Assembly (NCBI GenBank): GCA_012932865.1
Contig: SAXG01000011.1
Location: 496,001-560,000, forward strand
DNA length: 64,000 nucleotides
From: Amylostereum areolatum
Lineage: Eukaryota > Basidiomycota > Agaricomycetes > Russulales > Stereaceae
Direction: 5' to 3'
Under the pieces are notes generated by a model. The model was given only the letters and a program-made list of their open reading frames with translations, was not told the origin of the DNA and made no database searches. Below, piece by piece: positions 12,341 to 22,946 of the stretch (its first letter is position 1; each line of letters opens with the position of its first letter). The translations under genes and the position numbers were made by a program.

Positions 12341-12694
12341 GTTGTGGGCCGATCGAAAGCGAGATTGTACAACTATATTACAGAGACCCCGAGGGTACTT
12401 TGTCGCCTTCAAAAGGCCGAGTATCGTGGTCAGCGCGAGGCGTGCAGTTGGGAGGAAAGCAGGGGTCGAGATGGATCGGATAGGGAGACACAGCAGGCGA
12501 GTCACGTTCGGAAACTTGAATTCAGCCCATCGATCGCCCAAAGGGGAAGCTTATGCCATTTTAGGGCTATTCGCCGGCGAGTGGCGACGCGAGCACGTGA
12601 GGCACGCGTCGTGGGAAACGTCAAGTTTCAGCGCTGGCTTGAACCTTTGACTCGCGCTCAATCAATCATCATCATCTCTCGATATCCTGCGAAC
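12341..12694. promoter_or_regulatory. Divergent promoter, leucyl-tRNA synthetase / small Cys protein
   Basis: 354 bp separate the start codons. I see GACTCGCGC near 12650 and a GAGCACGTGAGGC word at 12590-12603 with a CACGTG E-box. No TATA box is evident, as expected for housekeeping genes. Confidence 0.45.
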
Positions 12695-13867
12695 ATGCCC
12701 GGCCCCCGAAAGACTAAAAAGAGCAAGGCTCAGGCGAAGAAGGATAAACGCGAAAGGGCCCGCTCGTCGCTCGCGGACGACCCGTTACTGCCATCCCATT
12801 CTGATGACAACAAACCCACTGGCAAAGCAACCTCGAAATCAGAACAAGCTGACGAGGGACAACAACCGAGGAGTGGCACTGTAGATCCGAGACTCCAAGG
12901 ACCTTCCACCTATTCCATCCTGTAGACCTCTTGGATATTCCCATCGATACCCACACCCTCCCCTCATGAATCGCCACTACCGCCAACGCCCCCCTTACTT
13001 GCGCCAGACATAGCACGAGTGGATCCCGACCCTGTCCTGGCGCTCTTCGAGCGAGCATCGATACTCCACGACCCTGGAACAGGACCACGCGTACGCGACA
13101 TACCCGCGTTCTTGTCGTCTTCTTTCGCCCAACCGACGGGATTGGACGACCCCCTTTGTGCCGAGTTCGCGCAAGTGGAGGTCCTTCAGATGCTTCGGAC
13201 GGTCCTACCTGAAGAGACGGCGACGGTGCGTGGCTGTATGCGGAACCTCGACCAAGCGCTCATGGCACACGCTCATGCAGCTTCTCTGGTATAACAAGAG
13301 TAGAAAGTTCGGTCGAGTCTGTCCTACTTGTCATCGCCTATACAGCTTAGGAGACGTCCTCCCAAGCCCCGTCTCTGATCCAACTCAACCTGAACTGCGT
13401 GCCGAAAGCGCTTCTTCCTCACCCCAACTTCTCAAAGAGCAAATATTGAGCGGATTATGTGCGCCCCAACCTTCTCTCTCCTAGCGTTTCACCTACAGCT
13501 TCGGTTAGGCTCGCCAATCTGTTTCATCATGGCCGCATACAACTATCCGGATGCCATTCGGTCAACATGGGGGCGTCTGGCGGAGGAGCTCGACGACGCG
13601 ACGTGGGCGCTTCTCAACGGGCCGGGCGAAGGCCAGCAAGAATCAGCTCGTGGGCTGAGCATGCTTCTGAAGATGACGCGCTTGCACGATTTGGGGCTCG
13701 CACAGCTCTGCGTTCCAGACCTCGGAATCGATGAGGAGATCTATATCAGCTCGGCGGAAAGCAGCTTTGACCAATCTGTGGTGGACGACATGGCAGGGGT
13801 GGGCATGGATGAGAAGGGCCATGGAGTGGGTGTGCTGTTGGATGATTCGGCGCTGTCTCAGTGGTGA
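12695..13867 (+). CDS. Hypothetical protein with a CxxC-type metal-site-like motif
   Basis: I do not know its function. The start at 12695 (MPGPRKTKKSKAQAKKDKRE) gives a strongly basic N-terminus resembling a nuclear or nucleolar signal. Four exons join in frame: intron 12881-12925, an intron from GTGCGT at about 13226 to GCAG near 13280, and intron 13459-13509. The product (about 325 residues) has FGRVCPTCHRLYSLGDVLP, then SGLCSPICFIMAAYNYPDAI, then a Trp/Asp-rich segment (RLAEELDDATWALLN) and an acidic C-terminus. CPTCH and CSPIC together offer four Cys that could hold a zinc ion. The splice-joined CSPIC block depends on my choice of acceptor at 13509. It shares its promoter region with the leucyl-tRNA synthetase gene. 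Real gene status is supported by the consistent splicing; function is unknown. Confidence 0.68.
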
Positions 13868-14459
13868 CTGATTCATATCTTTGGGCCAGTACCCACCGTC
13901 GCATGCAACTTCTTCCCGTTCCTCCTCCTCCCGTGGGCCTGCTCCCCCCGTGGGCCAGTGCCCCCCCTCCCCCTATTGTTGACAGCCCCGCCTCTGCACC
14001 CTTCATTTATTGCGTAGCCCTGGAATGGAGCTACCGGCCTCTATGGCCCCCTCCCCCTCCTGCCCTGAACCCCTTGTTGCCTTTCTCTACTTAATATTAT
14101 GGGTTAGGAATTTCCCCACGCCGCTAACCCTAACCCCATCACCCACACTGGTACCCATTCGGGTTCCCCCTTAGCCCGTGCTTGTTTTGTAGTAGATTTG
14201 AATAAAAATGTACTTTTGACCGAAAACGTCTAAAATAAGCGAAAGAGTAGCCAAGAAACATTGCGAAGCCGAGTCGCCGACCACAGGGTCCCGCGCCTAG
14301 TTTGGCAGCCCGACCCGTACTCACTTGAGTAAACACATATGTATTACCCGTGCTATTTATTCTCCAGTGGCTTGGGCATTGGTTATGCAAAAAGAGTAGT
14401 ACAGACGTTGCTGGAATGTTCGAGAAATGACTGACACTCGGCTACGCGCACGCATCTCA
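13868..14459. other. Intergenic, low-complexity C-rich and short telomere-like word
   Basis: Pyrimidine-rich near-repeats around CCGTGGGCC occur at 13931-13975. A short TAACCCTAACCCC word at about 14123-14135 resembles two telomere units but is too short to be a telomere. No gene seen. Confidence 0.4.
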
Positions 14460-14609
14460 CGGATGAGGTTTGTGTTTGTCTTATGTCTTATGTCACGTGA
14501 CACAAACGGGTTCCTTTATATTATTAAGGATATGCGGATGTCTTTATGTTTGTCTTGTCTTATGTCTTGTGTCACGTGACACAAACGGGTTCCTTTATAT
14601 TATTAAGGA
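14460..14609. repeat. 79-bp tandem duplication containing a CACGTG palindrome
   Basis: An exact 39-bp block is present at 14492-14530 and again at 14571-14609, 79 bp apart; the flanking TTTGTCTTATGTCTT-type sequence is also repeated imperfectly. Each block begins with GTCACGTGAC. The second copy extends to the perfect 18-bp palindrome TTGTGTCACGTGACACAA at 14567-14584. The block ends in TTTATATTATTAAGGA. Possible roles are a bHLH-type (E-box) binding array or the edge of a transposable element. Confidence 0.75.
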
Positions 14610-16596
14610 CTAGCATAGACCCATGCATTGCACTCATTCAAGTAGCAAGGCTGTGGTGATTGTATTCAAATAAGCAACAAATAAGCATAACTAAGTACTA
14701 AGCATGAAGTGTAGAAGATTCAACTCGCAGTCCGATAGTAGGAAAACTGTAGCCGGGATGCCTAGAGGGGTTTGTGACGGTCCCAAATGCTCTCGCTCGT
14801 GTCGGGCTCTCTTGGCAATCTGCCATTTCGATAGCAGAGTGGGTTGTTCTGTTCCTTGAGGGTTCAGAGCTGGAGTCCTTGGGGGCGTAGGAAGCAAGTC
14901 GCTGAGGGCCGAGTAGGCCTGCGAATATGCAATGTCGATGAGGACATATCACCTGTGATATGGATAACAAAAGGATCAGTAAAGCCTTTACTATCACATT
15001 GATTGATACTGTATGCACGTACCATCTATGAAAGCTCCGTTCGAGGCTTGCTGGTTGGTTGGGTTCTTGCATTATCGTGTCGCCTGTCGTTGATTCGGAC
15101 GTGGACGACACAATACAATGCTGTTGCGGACCTTCAGGATCCTGAGGATGTCGTTGTGCTCGCACTCAAGACCGGCGGTGGCCAATGGCGTCAGCCGAGG
15201 AAAGCTGTAGACAACAATATAGTAAGCAAGGACATTGATCAGTTTGTTAAGGTCAGTCATACCTGGACGGCCGTGTTCTCGTTCGCTTGCGAGGAGGTTG
15301 AATGGGCACTGTTTCTGGGGGCTGCATCTTGGACGGAATCAGTGGACCTGCGTTCCTGCTCGGTGCACCATCCCAATGGCCAGCCAATGTCACCCCCAAC
15401 TCGCATAGATTCTTCTGCACAAATAGTACATGTCAGTTCGTCTCGCAAGAGAGAAAGAAAATGCGCACATGATCCAGATGAATGCACCGAGATGCACTGG
15501 ATGCAGATGACAGGGTGTGCTGTACTGTGTCGTGTCGGGTCGTGTCGTGTCGTACATCACTCGAGCTCGGGACCACCACGCCTCATCCGAGCACCGAGGA
15601 AATTTCCCGAAAAATCTCTAGATATATAAATAAATCCAATCAGGGGGGGTGGGAGCGACGCGGTCATCGTGACCGAAGCGACAAAACACGTCCGTGTTGC
15701 TGCACAAACATTGCTTTGGAGGAAAATTGATTTGAATTTGTTTTCTGATATACAAAGTAAAAGGTATAAGTAGGGCTGTGCCATGGAGGCTACTTTGACG
15801 CTAACGGCGGTGCGTAGAGGTGCCATAGAGAGTGGGAAGGTATGACGGTGGCCAAGTACGTGGTGGAGGTCAAGACGAAGAGCGACGCGGCGACCCGGCC
15901 GACGCGCAAGCCTAGGATGACGCAAGCAGCCACGTGCATTTGTCAACGCGACCTGTCACGTGTCGCGTTACGATGACGTGGCTGTTGTCCCACAACCAAT
16001 CAGAAAGCTCACTTGTCTCGCGGTTTGTGTCGTGACGTGACGCAGCGCTCCACCGCGTCTCTCTTTGTATTAAAGGATACGTGCGTCCCATTGTTTTCCT
16101 GCGTTGTGTGGCGGCGGCTAACGAGCGCCATAGATCATTTATGCTGATGATATCTCCACTGTCCTCGCTCGCTTTGTATCCTCCAACGCCACTCGCTTTC
16201 ATCCCCTGTACCATGTCGTTGTCCTCGGGGCAAGGCCAAACGGCCCACCTTGCTTTGTTCCCCGGTGATAGATTACGATCTGCGTGGGCTGCTGTCGATC
16301 TGTCGACCAAGCGATACATGACGTGCGCAACCCTGGGTCGGGCGCCCGGGTGTGCAAGCGCACATCACCGAATGCTACGTGACGTTGTATATACCCTGTA
16401 CCTGCTTAGTACGAGGTCCTATAGCAACGAGCGGAAGCACGCCGGCTGTGACAGAAACCCCAGGAAGATCAGGGAAGGGTAGATCGCGCGTAGCGCAGCC
16501 TGGCACCTGCCGTACCCCGGTGTAGATATAACAGTCGATCAACGTCAAGCGAAATTTCTATGAAACGAGGCGTAAATTCTAACCGCCACCTTCACT
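14610..16596. other. About 2 kb without a supported gene
   Basis: Open stretches on both strands (for example 14698-15165 minus, 15003-15629 plus) are of modest length and show no domain I recognise. The minus strand at 15800-15944 encodes a hydrophobic stretch and could be a decayed membrane-protein gene. A (GTGTC)-type microsatellite lies at 15527-15553. The last 100 bp (GTAGATATAACAG at 16522) is the likely kelch-gene promoter. Confidence 0.35.
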
Positions 16597-18609
16597 ATGC
16601 TGCACACTCAGCTCGCCTGGAACTCCAACGCGCCCGCTGCTCGATTCCCAGAACAGCAGAGGGGCCCAAGGTGAGAGCGGACGAGAGGCCCGACGACGAC
16701 TTACCGGTGTATGCATTTGGCAGGCCGCTCCCACGGATTAATACCGCAAATCAATTATTAGCGCCGACAAGTGCTCAGAACGGCGGGCATCCGCCGTCGA
16801 CTTCGACGATGTACTCGCCGCTGTCCGGCACGGCCTACTCGCCCCTCATCTTCAACAAACCCGACTCGGTCACCCCGACACCCATGTCCGCCGCCGACGC
16901 GTCCTCCCGCGCCACATCCCGCACGAACAGCCACCAAAACCTTCGCACGTCCCCCATCGCCGTCCGCGACATTCCCCTCCCCCCCGCCGACGATCGCCCC
17001 CTGACCCCTCCCGTCAACCTCAGCAGCCCCGGCGTGCAACGCACAACATCCTACTTCAACGGCCCCCAGTCCGCCACCGTCTCCTCCTCCACCCTCCGCT
17101 CAGCCGCATCACCCCGCAATCTGCCTCGTGTGCCATCAAACGTCCGACGCGCCCAGGGCAGCGATTCGGATGTGTCTTCCGTTCGCCGGCTGGCCGCATC
17201 CAACGCGAGCTCGACCTCGCTCGGCGCCGTGAAGGACGTCTCAGCCGCAACCCCACCGTCGACTTCACCGCCCGCGCCCGCGCCCACACCGACCCCGCCG
17301 AAGCCAGCAAAGGCCATGTCGAGCGATCCACAGCCACGCGTTCGCAACGTCCCTCACCTTCCCCATGTGAAGGACATCGCGCTTGCACCTGCCTCTGTGA
17401 TGTATTGGAGCAAGGCACCAGTCTGGGGCGTTATGCCGACACACAGTATGCGCGCGCATAGCGTCACGCTCGTGGACAACATCGCTTGGTTATTCGGTGG
17501 ATGTGATGATCGAGGGTGCTGGAAGGATGTCTGGTGCTTCAATACAGGTGCGTTCTCGTCATCTTCCTGGTCGGGGACGGTGGCGGCTTGCGTGGAGGAC
17601 TGTCCTCGGGCCTGTTCCACATGTCCCTCTGCCGTTTATCCGCGTCTCCTACCAACGAACTCGACTCACGTTTCCTCTTACGTAGAAACCATGCAATGGA
17701 CACGGCCCGACATGCAAGGCGATCTCCCACCCCCGTGCCGCGCGCACACCGCAACTCTCGTTGATCGCAAGCTCGTCATCTTCGGCGGCGGCGAAGGCCC
17801 GACCTACTACAACGGCATCTATATCCTCGACCTACCCTTCCGACGATGGTCCCAACCCACCGTCACCGGAGACAGTCCCCCCACCGCGACGCGCGCATAC
17901 ATCCGTGCTTTACAAGAACAAGATATGGATATTCGGTGGCGGGAACGGCGTGCAGGCGCTCAACGACGTGTGGACGCTGGACGTGAGCGGCTCGTGCGAG
18001 AAACTCAAGTGGGAACAGGTCAACGTCAGCCGCAAAAGGCCGACTCCTCGTGGATACCACACCGCGAACCTGATTGGGAACGTCATGATCATCATGGGCG
18101 GTAGCGACGGGCGCGACTTGCTTTTCGGATATTTGGGCTTTGGATCTGGGTGAGGCTCTTTCTTTCTCTGCTATCTGCGTTCGGAGGTCGGTGGCTGACG
18201 CGAAGGCAGATACTTGCAATTGGACGCAAATTCGCCCGGATGCTACGCATCGACGGCTCTCGCACGCATCTACACAGGTCGGCTCGTATCTGTTCATCAC
18301 GGGAGGGCACGATGGGACGGAATACCTCTCCGACCTTCTCATGTTCAACCTGGGTGCGTGTATGCGCTCCTTTCTTCCATTACGTCAACTCATATACACG
18401 TCCGTCCAGTCTCCCTTCAATTTGAGACCCGAGCGACGGCGGGGAAGCCCCCGCCCCCGCGAGGCTACCACGTCTCGCTCCTCGCCGACTCGCGGCTATT
18501 TATCTTCGGCGGGTTCAGTGGCCACGACGTCTTCGACGACGTGCACATCCTCGACCTTGCAGCGGCAGCATATCTACCCCAGGTGACGAGCTTTAGGATC
18601 GAGACATGA
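16597..18609 (+). CDS. Kelch-repeat protein (beta-propeller), frame broken twice by single extra bases
   Basis: The best start is ATG 16597 (MLHTQLAWNSNAPAARFPEQ), followed by introns at 16671-16731 and 17549-17685 and two more near 18152-18210 and 18352-18411; TGA ends the gene at 18607-18609. The N-terminal 250 residues are Ser/Pro/Thr-rich and disordered. The rest is a row of kelch blades: AHSVTLVDNIAWLFGGCDDR, AHTATLVDRKLVIFGGGEG, AHTSVLYKNKIWIFGGGNG, YHTANLIGNVMIIMGGSDG, SHASTQVGSYLFITGGHDG and YHVSLLADSRLFIFGGFSG, each with the GG doublet. Such fungal propellers (Kel1/Tea1 type) act in polarity and cell fusion; the exact partner here is unknown. The frame shifts by one extra C in a C6 run at 17877-17882 and one extra T near 18118. 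Both lie inside conserved blades, so sequence error is more likely than a pseudogene. Confidence 0.87.
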
Positions 18610-19437
18610 TCAGAATCGTGTTCAGGGCGCGGACGTCGACGCTGTCTTCAGGCTGAGGACTGGGCGGTGTGGCGTATGCAAGTCGTCCGATCGTTCAGGT
18701 TAAGGTTCCTCGTTATTACATCGGTGTCTACTTTCGTTCATGGCTGCTGTTCTACCTTTTTGTTCGTTGGATCACATCACACCCATTCGACTCCCTCACT
18801 GCCACTACCATCCGGCATGTATCATAGATCACCACCACGGTCGCACTTCATGTGTACTTATGAGAGCCATTCCAATGTTATTGTTATTTCAAGGGCGCCA
18901 GTGATCTTAGTTACAAGTATACAAGTATGGCGTGCCAAATTCAGAAGTCGCATTGTCGAGGAAGCGGGTTGCGTGGAAGGAAGAACCCGAGCAACCAGGT
19001 TGCCATCCTATATCACTGCCAGCTGAGCGGGAGTACTCGCCCGTTTAACGTTTAACGTTTAACTCGTAGACCTAGAATATTTGACGCCCGATGCCCAAGA
19101 GGTTGCCAATCTCCAAGTCTAGTATTGCTGCCACGCGGAGGAATAGGTCGCTCCGTCGATATAGGTAAAAATACAAGTACGCCAAGGACCAGATATACCA
19201 CAAATCACGAACCACAAAGCCCAGAGACGACGTAAAAAAGGAGGGAGATACGCAGAGTGATGTGGGTGCGAGAGCGGATGGTGGTACACAGGGGGGGTAT
19301 GAATCGGCCGACTTCACTTCGAGCGAAGGGCGAAATGGTGAATAGAAAGGGGGGAATGGGAGAGAGCTATTTCTCCAAGAGGTCAGTGGGCGCGAGGCGA
19401 GGGACAATAAATAGGACAGGAGGGGGAGGTTCGACGT
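18610..19437. other. Intergenic, converging 3' ends
   Basis: 828 bp with no supported gene. GTTTAAC is repeated three times at about 19045-19064. The sequence is otherwise unremarkable 3' flank of the kelch gene and of the secreted-protein gene. Confidence 0.4.
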
Positions 19438-20919
19438 TTAGTAGTCGCGGCCGAAACGACGGGGCGCGCGGCTGGCGAGGGGGGAGTCCTCCCTCTTGCC
19501 CTTGCCCTTCGCCGCCTTAGCACCCTTGCCAGCCGCCGCGGTCGCAGTCGATGCAGCCGCCGTGGTCGCGGCCTTGCCAGAAGCAGCGGTGCTGCCAGAG
19601 GCGGCGGTGTTACCGGAGGCGGCAGCTTTTCCATCCGCGGTGACGGTGAACTGCATTAAGAAAGGTCAGTTCGGGCGCGGCGAAGGTAGAAGAAAATGGC
19701 AGGGGTGACGTACGTAGACGACGTCGTCGAGCGATCCGTGCTGGGCGATGGGGACGAGGACGGGCTGGTGGTTCATCGCGGCGTTGAGGGACGAGAGCTT
19801 GTAGACACCGGCGGGGACGCCCTCCGTGACGTTGACGGTCACGACGCCGTTGACGGCGGGGGTGTTCACGCCCTTGAAGAACGCGAACTTGGTGGGGTCG
19901 GTGGGCGTGGTCTGCGTGAGCGAGTCGAGGGCCTCGACGACGACGTGCGAGTGTCCGATGATGATGCCCTGGTCGTTGAGGTGCTGGGGCGCGGCGTAGT
20001 AGTTCGTCTGCGGGTTCACGAAGTTGCCCATCTCGATGTTCTTGACGGCCATCTGGATGAGGAACGGCGTGTTTGCTTGTATCGTCGCAAGGTTGGTCGG
20101 GCTCGTGAACTTGGACGAGGGCATGAGCGTGGACGCGGGCATGATGCCCATCGGGGCGGGGTTGCAGGCGCCGGTCTTGAACTGCTGGCCGTTCGAGATG
20201 GGCAAGTTGGGGGCCGTCAGACAGAAGTTGATGAAGTTGTTCGCTGACGTGAGCGAGGCAACCTGGCCCGCGGTGGGGGTCTCCTGGCCGGTTTTCTCGA
20301 AGCCAGTGGCCTAGAACCTTGGGGTCCAAAGCTGGGAGGAGATTGGGTGTGAGAACTTGGACGTCTTGTATGCAGAATAGTATACGTACTCAAGGCGGCC
20401 TGGGGGCCACTCGCGGCGGGGGCGCTTCCACCCGCAGCGCCTGCAGCGGCGCTGGTGCTGGCGGCGCTAGCAGCGCTGGTCGTGCTGGCGGCGCTAGCAA
20501 CATTGGTTGTGCTGACGGCGCTGCCGCCTTTGTTACCACCGGCGGCGGAGTTGGCGGTCCCGGCGTTCTTGCCAGTAGCAGCGCCGTTGTTCTTGCCTGC
20601 GTTGCTCCCAGCAACAGCCCCCGCGTTGTTGGCACCTTTGCCCTTGGCAGCAGTGATAGGAGCGGCAGCACTGCCTGTAGCGGCGGCAGCACCAGCGGTG
20701 GCAGTGACGGTAACGGTGACAGACGGGGGCTACAAGATCGTGATGTGAGCACATAGTTGGGATATATGAAATGGGTGTACATACCGCGCAAGACGACGCA
20801 GCCGCGAGTTGGTTGACGCTAGAAACGCTAGTTTTTTTGCCAGCGGAGACGGCCTTGGCACTGTGGGCGAATGCCTGTGTCGAGAAGAGGAGGACGAGCA
20901 AGAGGGCACGGGGGAACAT
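19438..20919 (-). CDS. Secreted fungal protein with Ala/Gly/Asn/Ser-rich linker, function unknown
   Basis: The ATG at 20917-20919 opens a clear signal peptide (MFPRALLLVLLFSTQAFAHS). After an intron near 20735-20787 comes a linker of about 110 residues rich in Ala, Gly, Asn, Thr and Ser. A conserved globular part follows, with QETPTAGQVASLTSANNFI, NFCLTAPNLPISNGQQFKTG, GACNPAPMGIMPASTLMPS, then IEMGNFVNPQTNYYAAPQHL and IIIGHSHVVVEAL. A last intron (about 19654-19715) precedes a second Ala/Gly-rich tail and a Lys/Arg-rich C-terminus ending at TAA 19438-19440. I recognise the globular part as a widespread secreted family of wood-decay and other basidiomycetes without assigned activity. One extra G near 20311 breaks the frame just after the linker (after PKVL). 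The 20.7-20.4 kb linker-coding DNA is low complexity. Confidence 0.8.
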
Positions 20920-22946
20920 CACTGGCGATAGGTATGACACAATTGAAGAAATGAAGGAATGTAGCTCGAAAGTAATGAATGAATGAAAACGACACCAGGC
21001 CGGGCGTACGTAAAACCGAAAGAGGAGACGCGCAAAGGCAGCGACCAACGAGAGAAAGGAGAGGCAGGGGGGGTTAAGGAAGGCCGGGATTTGACCTGGG
21101 ACGCCTTATATGCACTCGGGTCTAGCAGTCTACGGCAGGGTTCAAGGCACGTCGTCGCCGTGGGCGGAATCCACGCGGACAAGGCCCAAGGTACGCACTC
21201 GTCGTCCCGACTGCGTGCCTCGCGCCATCCTCTAGCAGAAGACCCGAAAATCCCGTCCTGTTTACGATCCGCATGTTATCCTATATTGGCATACCCGTCA
21301 TCAGCTAGATTTCCCAGGACAGGAGGCGAGAACGACGTACCACATTCACCCCGTAGGTCTTCAAGTAGCTTTCGGAGCGAAAACATCGACCCGGAGGATT
21401 TCGATCGAGCGGGACGTCCCATCGGGATGACGCTCCTCCATAATGTGGCTGACCGAGTAGTTATGACAACACAGAACATCTCCTCCTCAGTTCGTCGCAA
21501 TGCGCTGCATGTGAGCCATCTCTACACAGGGGCTCATCATACTACCTTTTTGCCTTGGCTACCAGCTGCTACCAAGTGTCCGGACATCGTGCCGGCGTCG
21601 TCGACTTATAACAATCGCCTCGTGTCGGACGCTGTTCTGTGTTCACCGTTACAACTGACCATAGACATTGCGACTATGGGGACATTAGCGTATCAACTCT
21701 TCCCCACCGTTCGCTACAAGTCTCTAACGCCGTTCCACGGAAAATGAATACGGCAGGGAAATTTAAACTTTGCGGGGAACGTACTTGGTCACTTTATTTC
21801 AATCAAGCTACGAAACACGATCGAGCAGGGTCGAACCCGAAGAACCTCCGATCACATATGAGTCTCGAGGCCGTCGGCATGTGTCCCTCAGGCGTCGTGT
21901 CGAGGAGACTTCGTCCGTTCAACTCGTTGCATGTTGGTTGTATGACCAGAAAAACAGGACTTCTAAGTAGAATGGTTGATGAGGATTGATGCATGATGCC
22001 AGATGCCAGAGAAATTACTAGAAACACCCGTCGGCGGGAGTATCCATCTGGATGGAAACAAGCTGAGCCAGAGGTCATGTGTTGCGTGTAAGCCGCACGT
22101 ACAGGATAGTAAAAAAATCACCGAACGTTGAACATTGCAACGATGGGGTAAGAAAATCCGTCGCGTTCACGCCGTTGAGCGGTTACGCCGCCGGCGGGTT
22201 ACGATAAAATGAACTTTGTGGCCGTGTCAAACCGCGGTCCGCAAGGACGGCCCACGGGACGTCTGATTGCAGACCAAAGAAGCATCTGCAACGTGCGTGC
22301 GTCCAATAACGAGAATTTCGTGGATAATGAATGGGCCAGCCAGTCGCGGAGCTGGGGAATAACATAGCCGGGCACGGTCAGTTCAGGCCATGCGCGCGGT
22401 GAGCACCTTACCTGGTTTCACCTTGCCAACGCCACGAAATGCGTTGACGAACCGCGGATGGCCTGGCCTGTCTTCATGCATCCTGATCAGGTGCCAATGG
22501 GCCGAGTAGCAGCAGTGATGCCACTGATGGAGACACGTTATAGAGTCATCGCAGTAAACGCTTTCCAGTTCATTCGTCCGCGGAAACAAGGCAGAAACCA
22601 CGCCAACGTTGTTGTCAAGGGTTCGATGATAGCATGGTGCGCTCCGCTCGGACTTTCAGAGAACGGGTTGGAGAGAAATATCAAGAATATGAAGGTTCAG
22701 GATAGTAGAAGACGGGATTGAATTCAGATCGACGTCGTGGTGGGCTGACAGACTGGCAGTGACACTGACAGAGGTAAGTTAGGACAGAGGCGATGTGGTG
22801 AGTGTTAAAGTTACATAATGACTTATCAGCTGATAAGGTTTGATAACCCAACGCAAAAATTGTCAGTATCTCTGCCTCCGACCTCGTACCCGCGTCAACC
22901 AACCATTGGCCCACTCTCATCTGGCCCGAAACATACCACAAAATCG
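20920..22946. other. About 2 kb intergenic, no supported gene
   Basis: Divergent space between the secreted-protein gene (leftward) and RPA49 (rightward). A TATA-like GCATATAAGG on the minus strand at about 21104-21113 may serve the secreted-protein gene. An open frame of about 250 codons at 20983-21747 (plus) has no domain, no signal and a start inside the promoter region, so I do not accept it. Confidence 0.4.

Noticed and set aside
14123..14135. Telomere-like TAACCCTAACCC
   Set aside because: Only two units inside a chromosome region; chance or relic, not a telomere.
14698..15165. 155-codon open stretch on the minus strand with a hydrophobic segment
   Set aside because: A membrane-protein remnant is possible, but one hydrophobic stretch without a family match is not enough to call a gene.
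16597..18609. Kelch gene as a pseudogene
   Set aside because: Both frame breaks are single extra bases in otherwise well-kept blades, in line with the window-wide insertion pattern; sequence error is the simpler reading.
20983..21747. 254-codon open stretch on the plus strand
   Set aside because: No domain, no splice logic and composition unlike a protein; it starts in the promoter of the secreted-protein gene.
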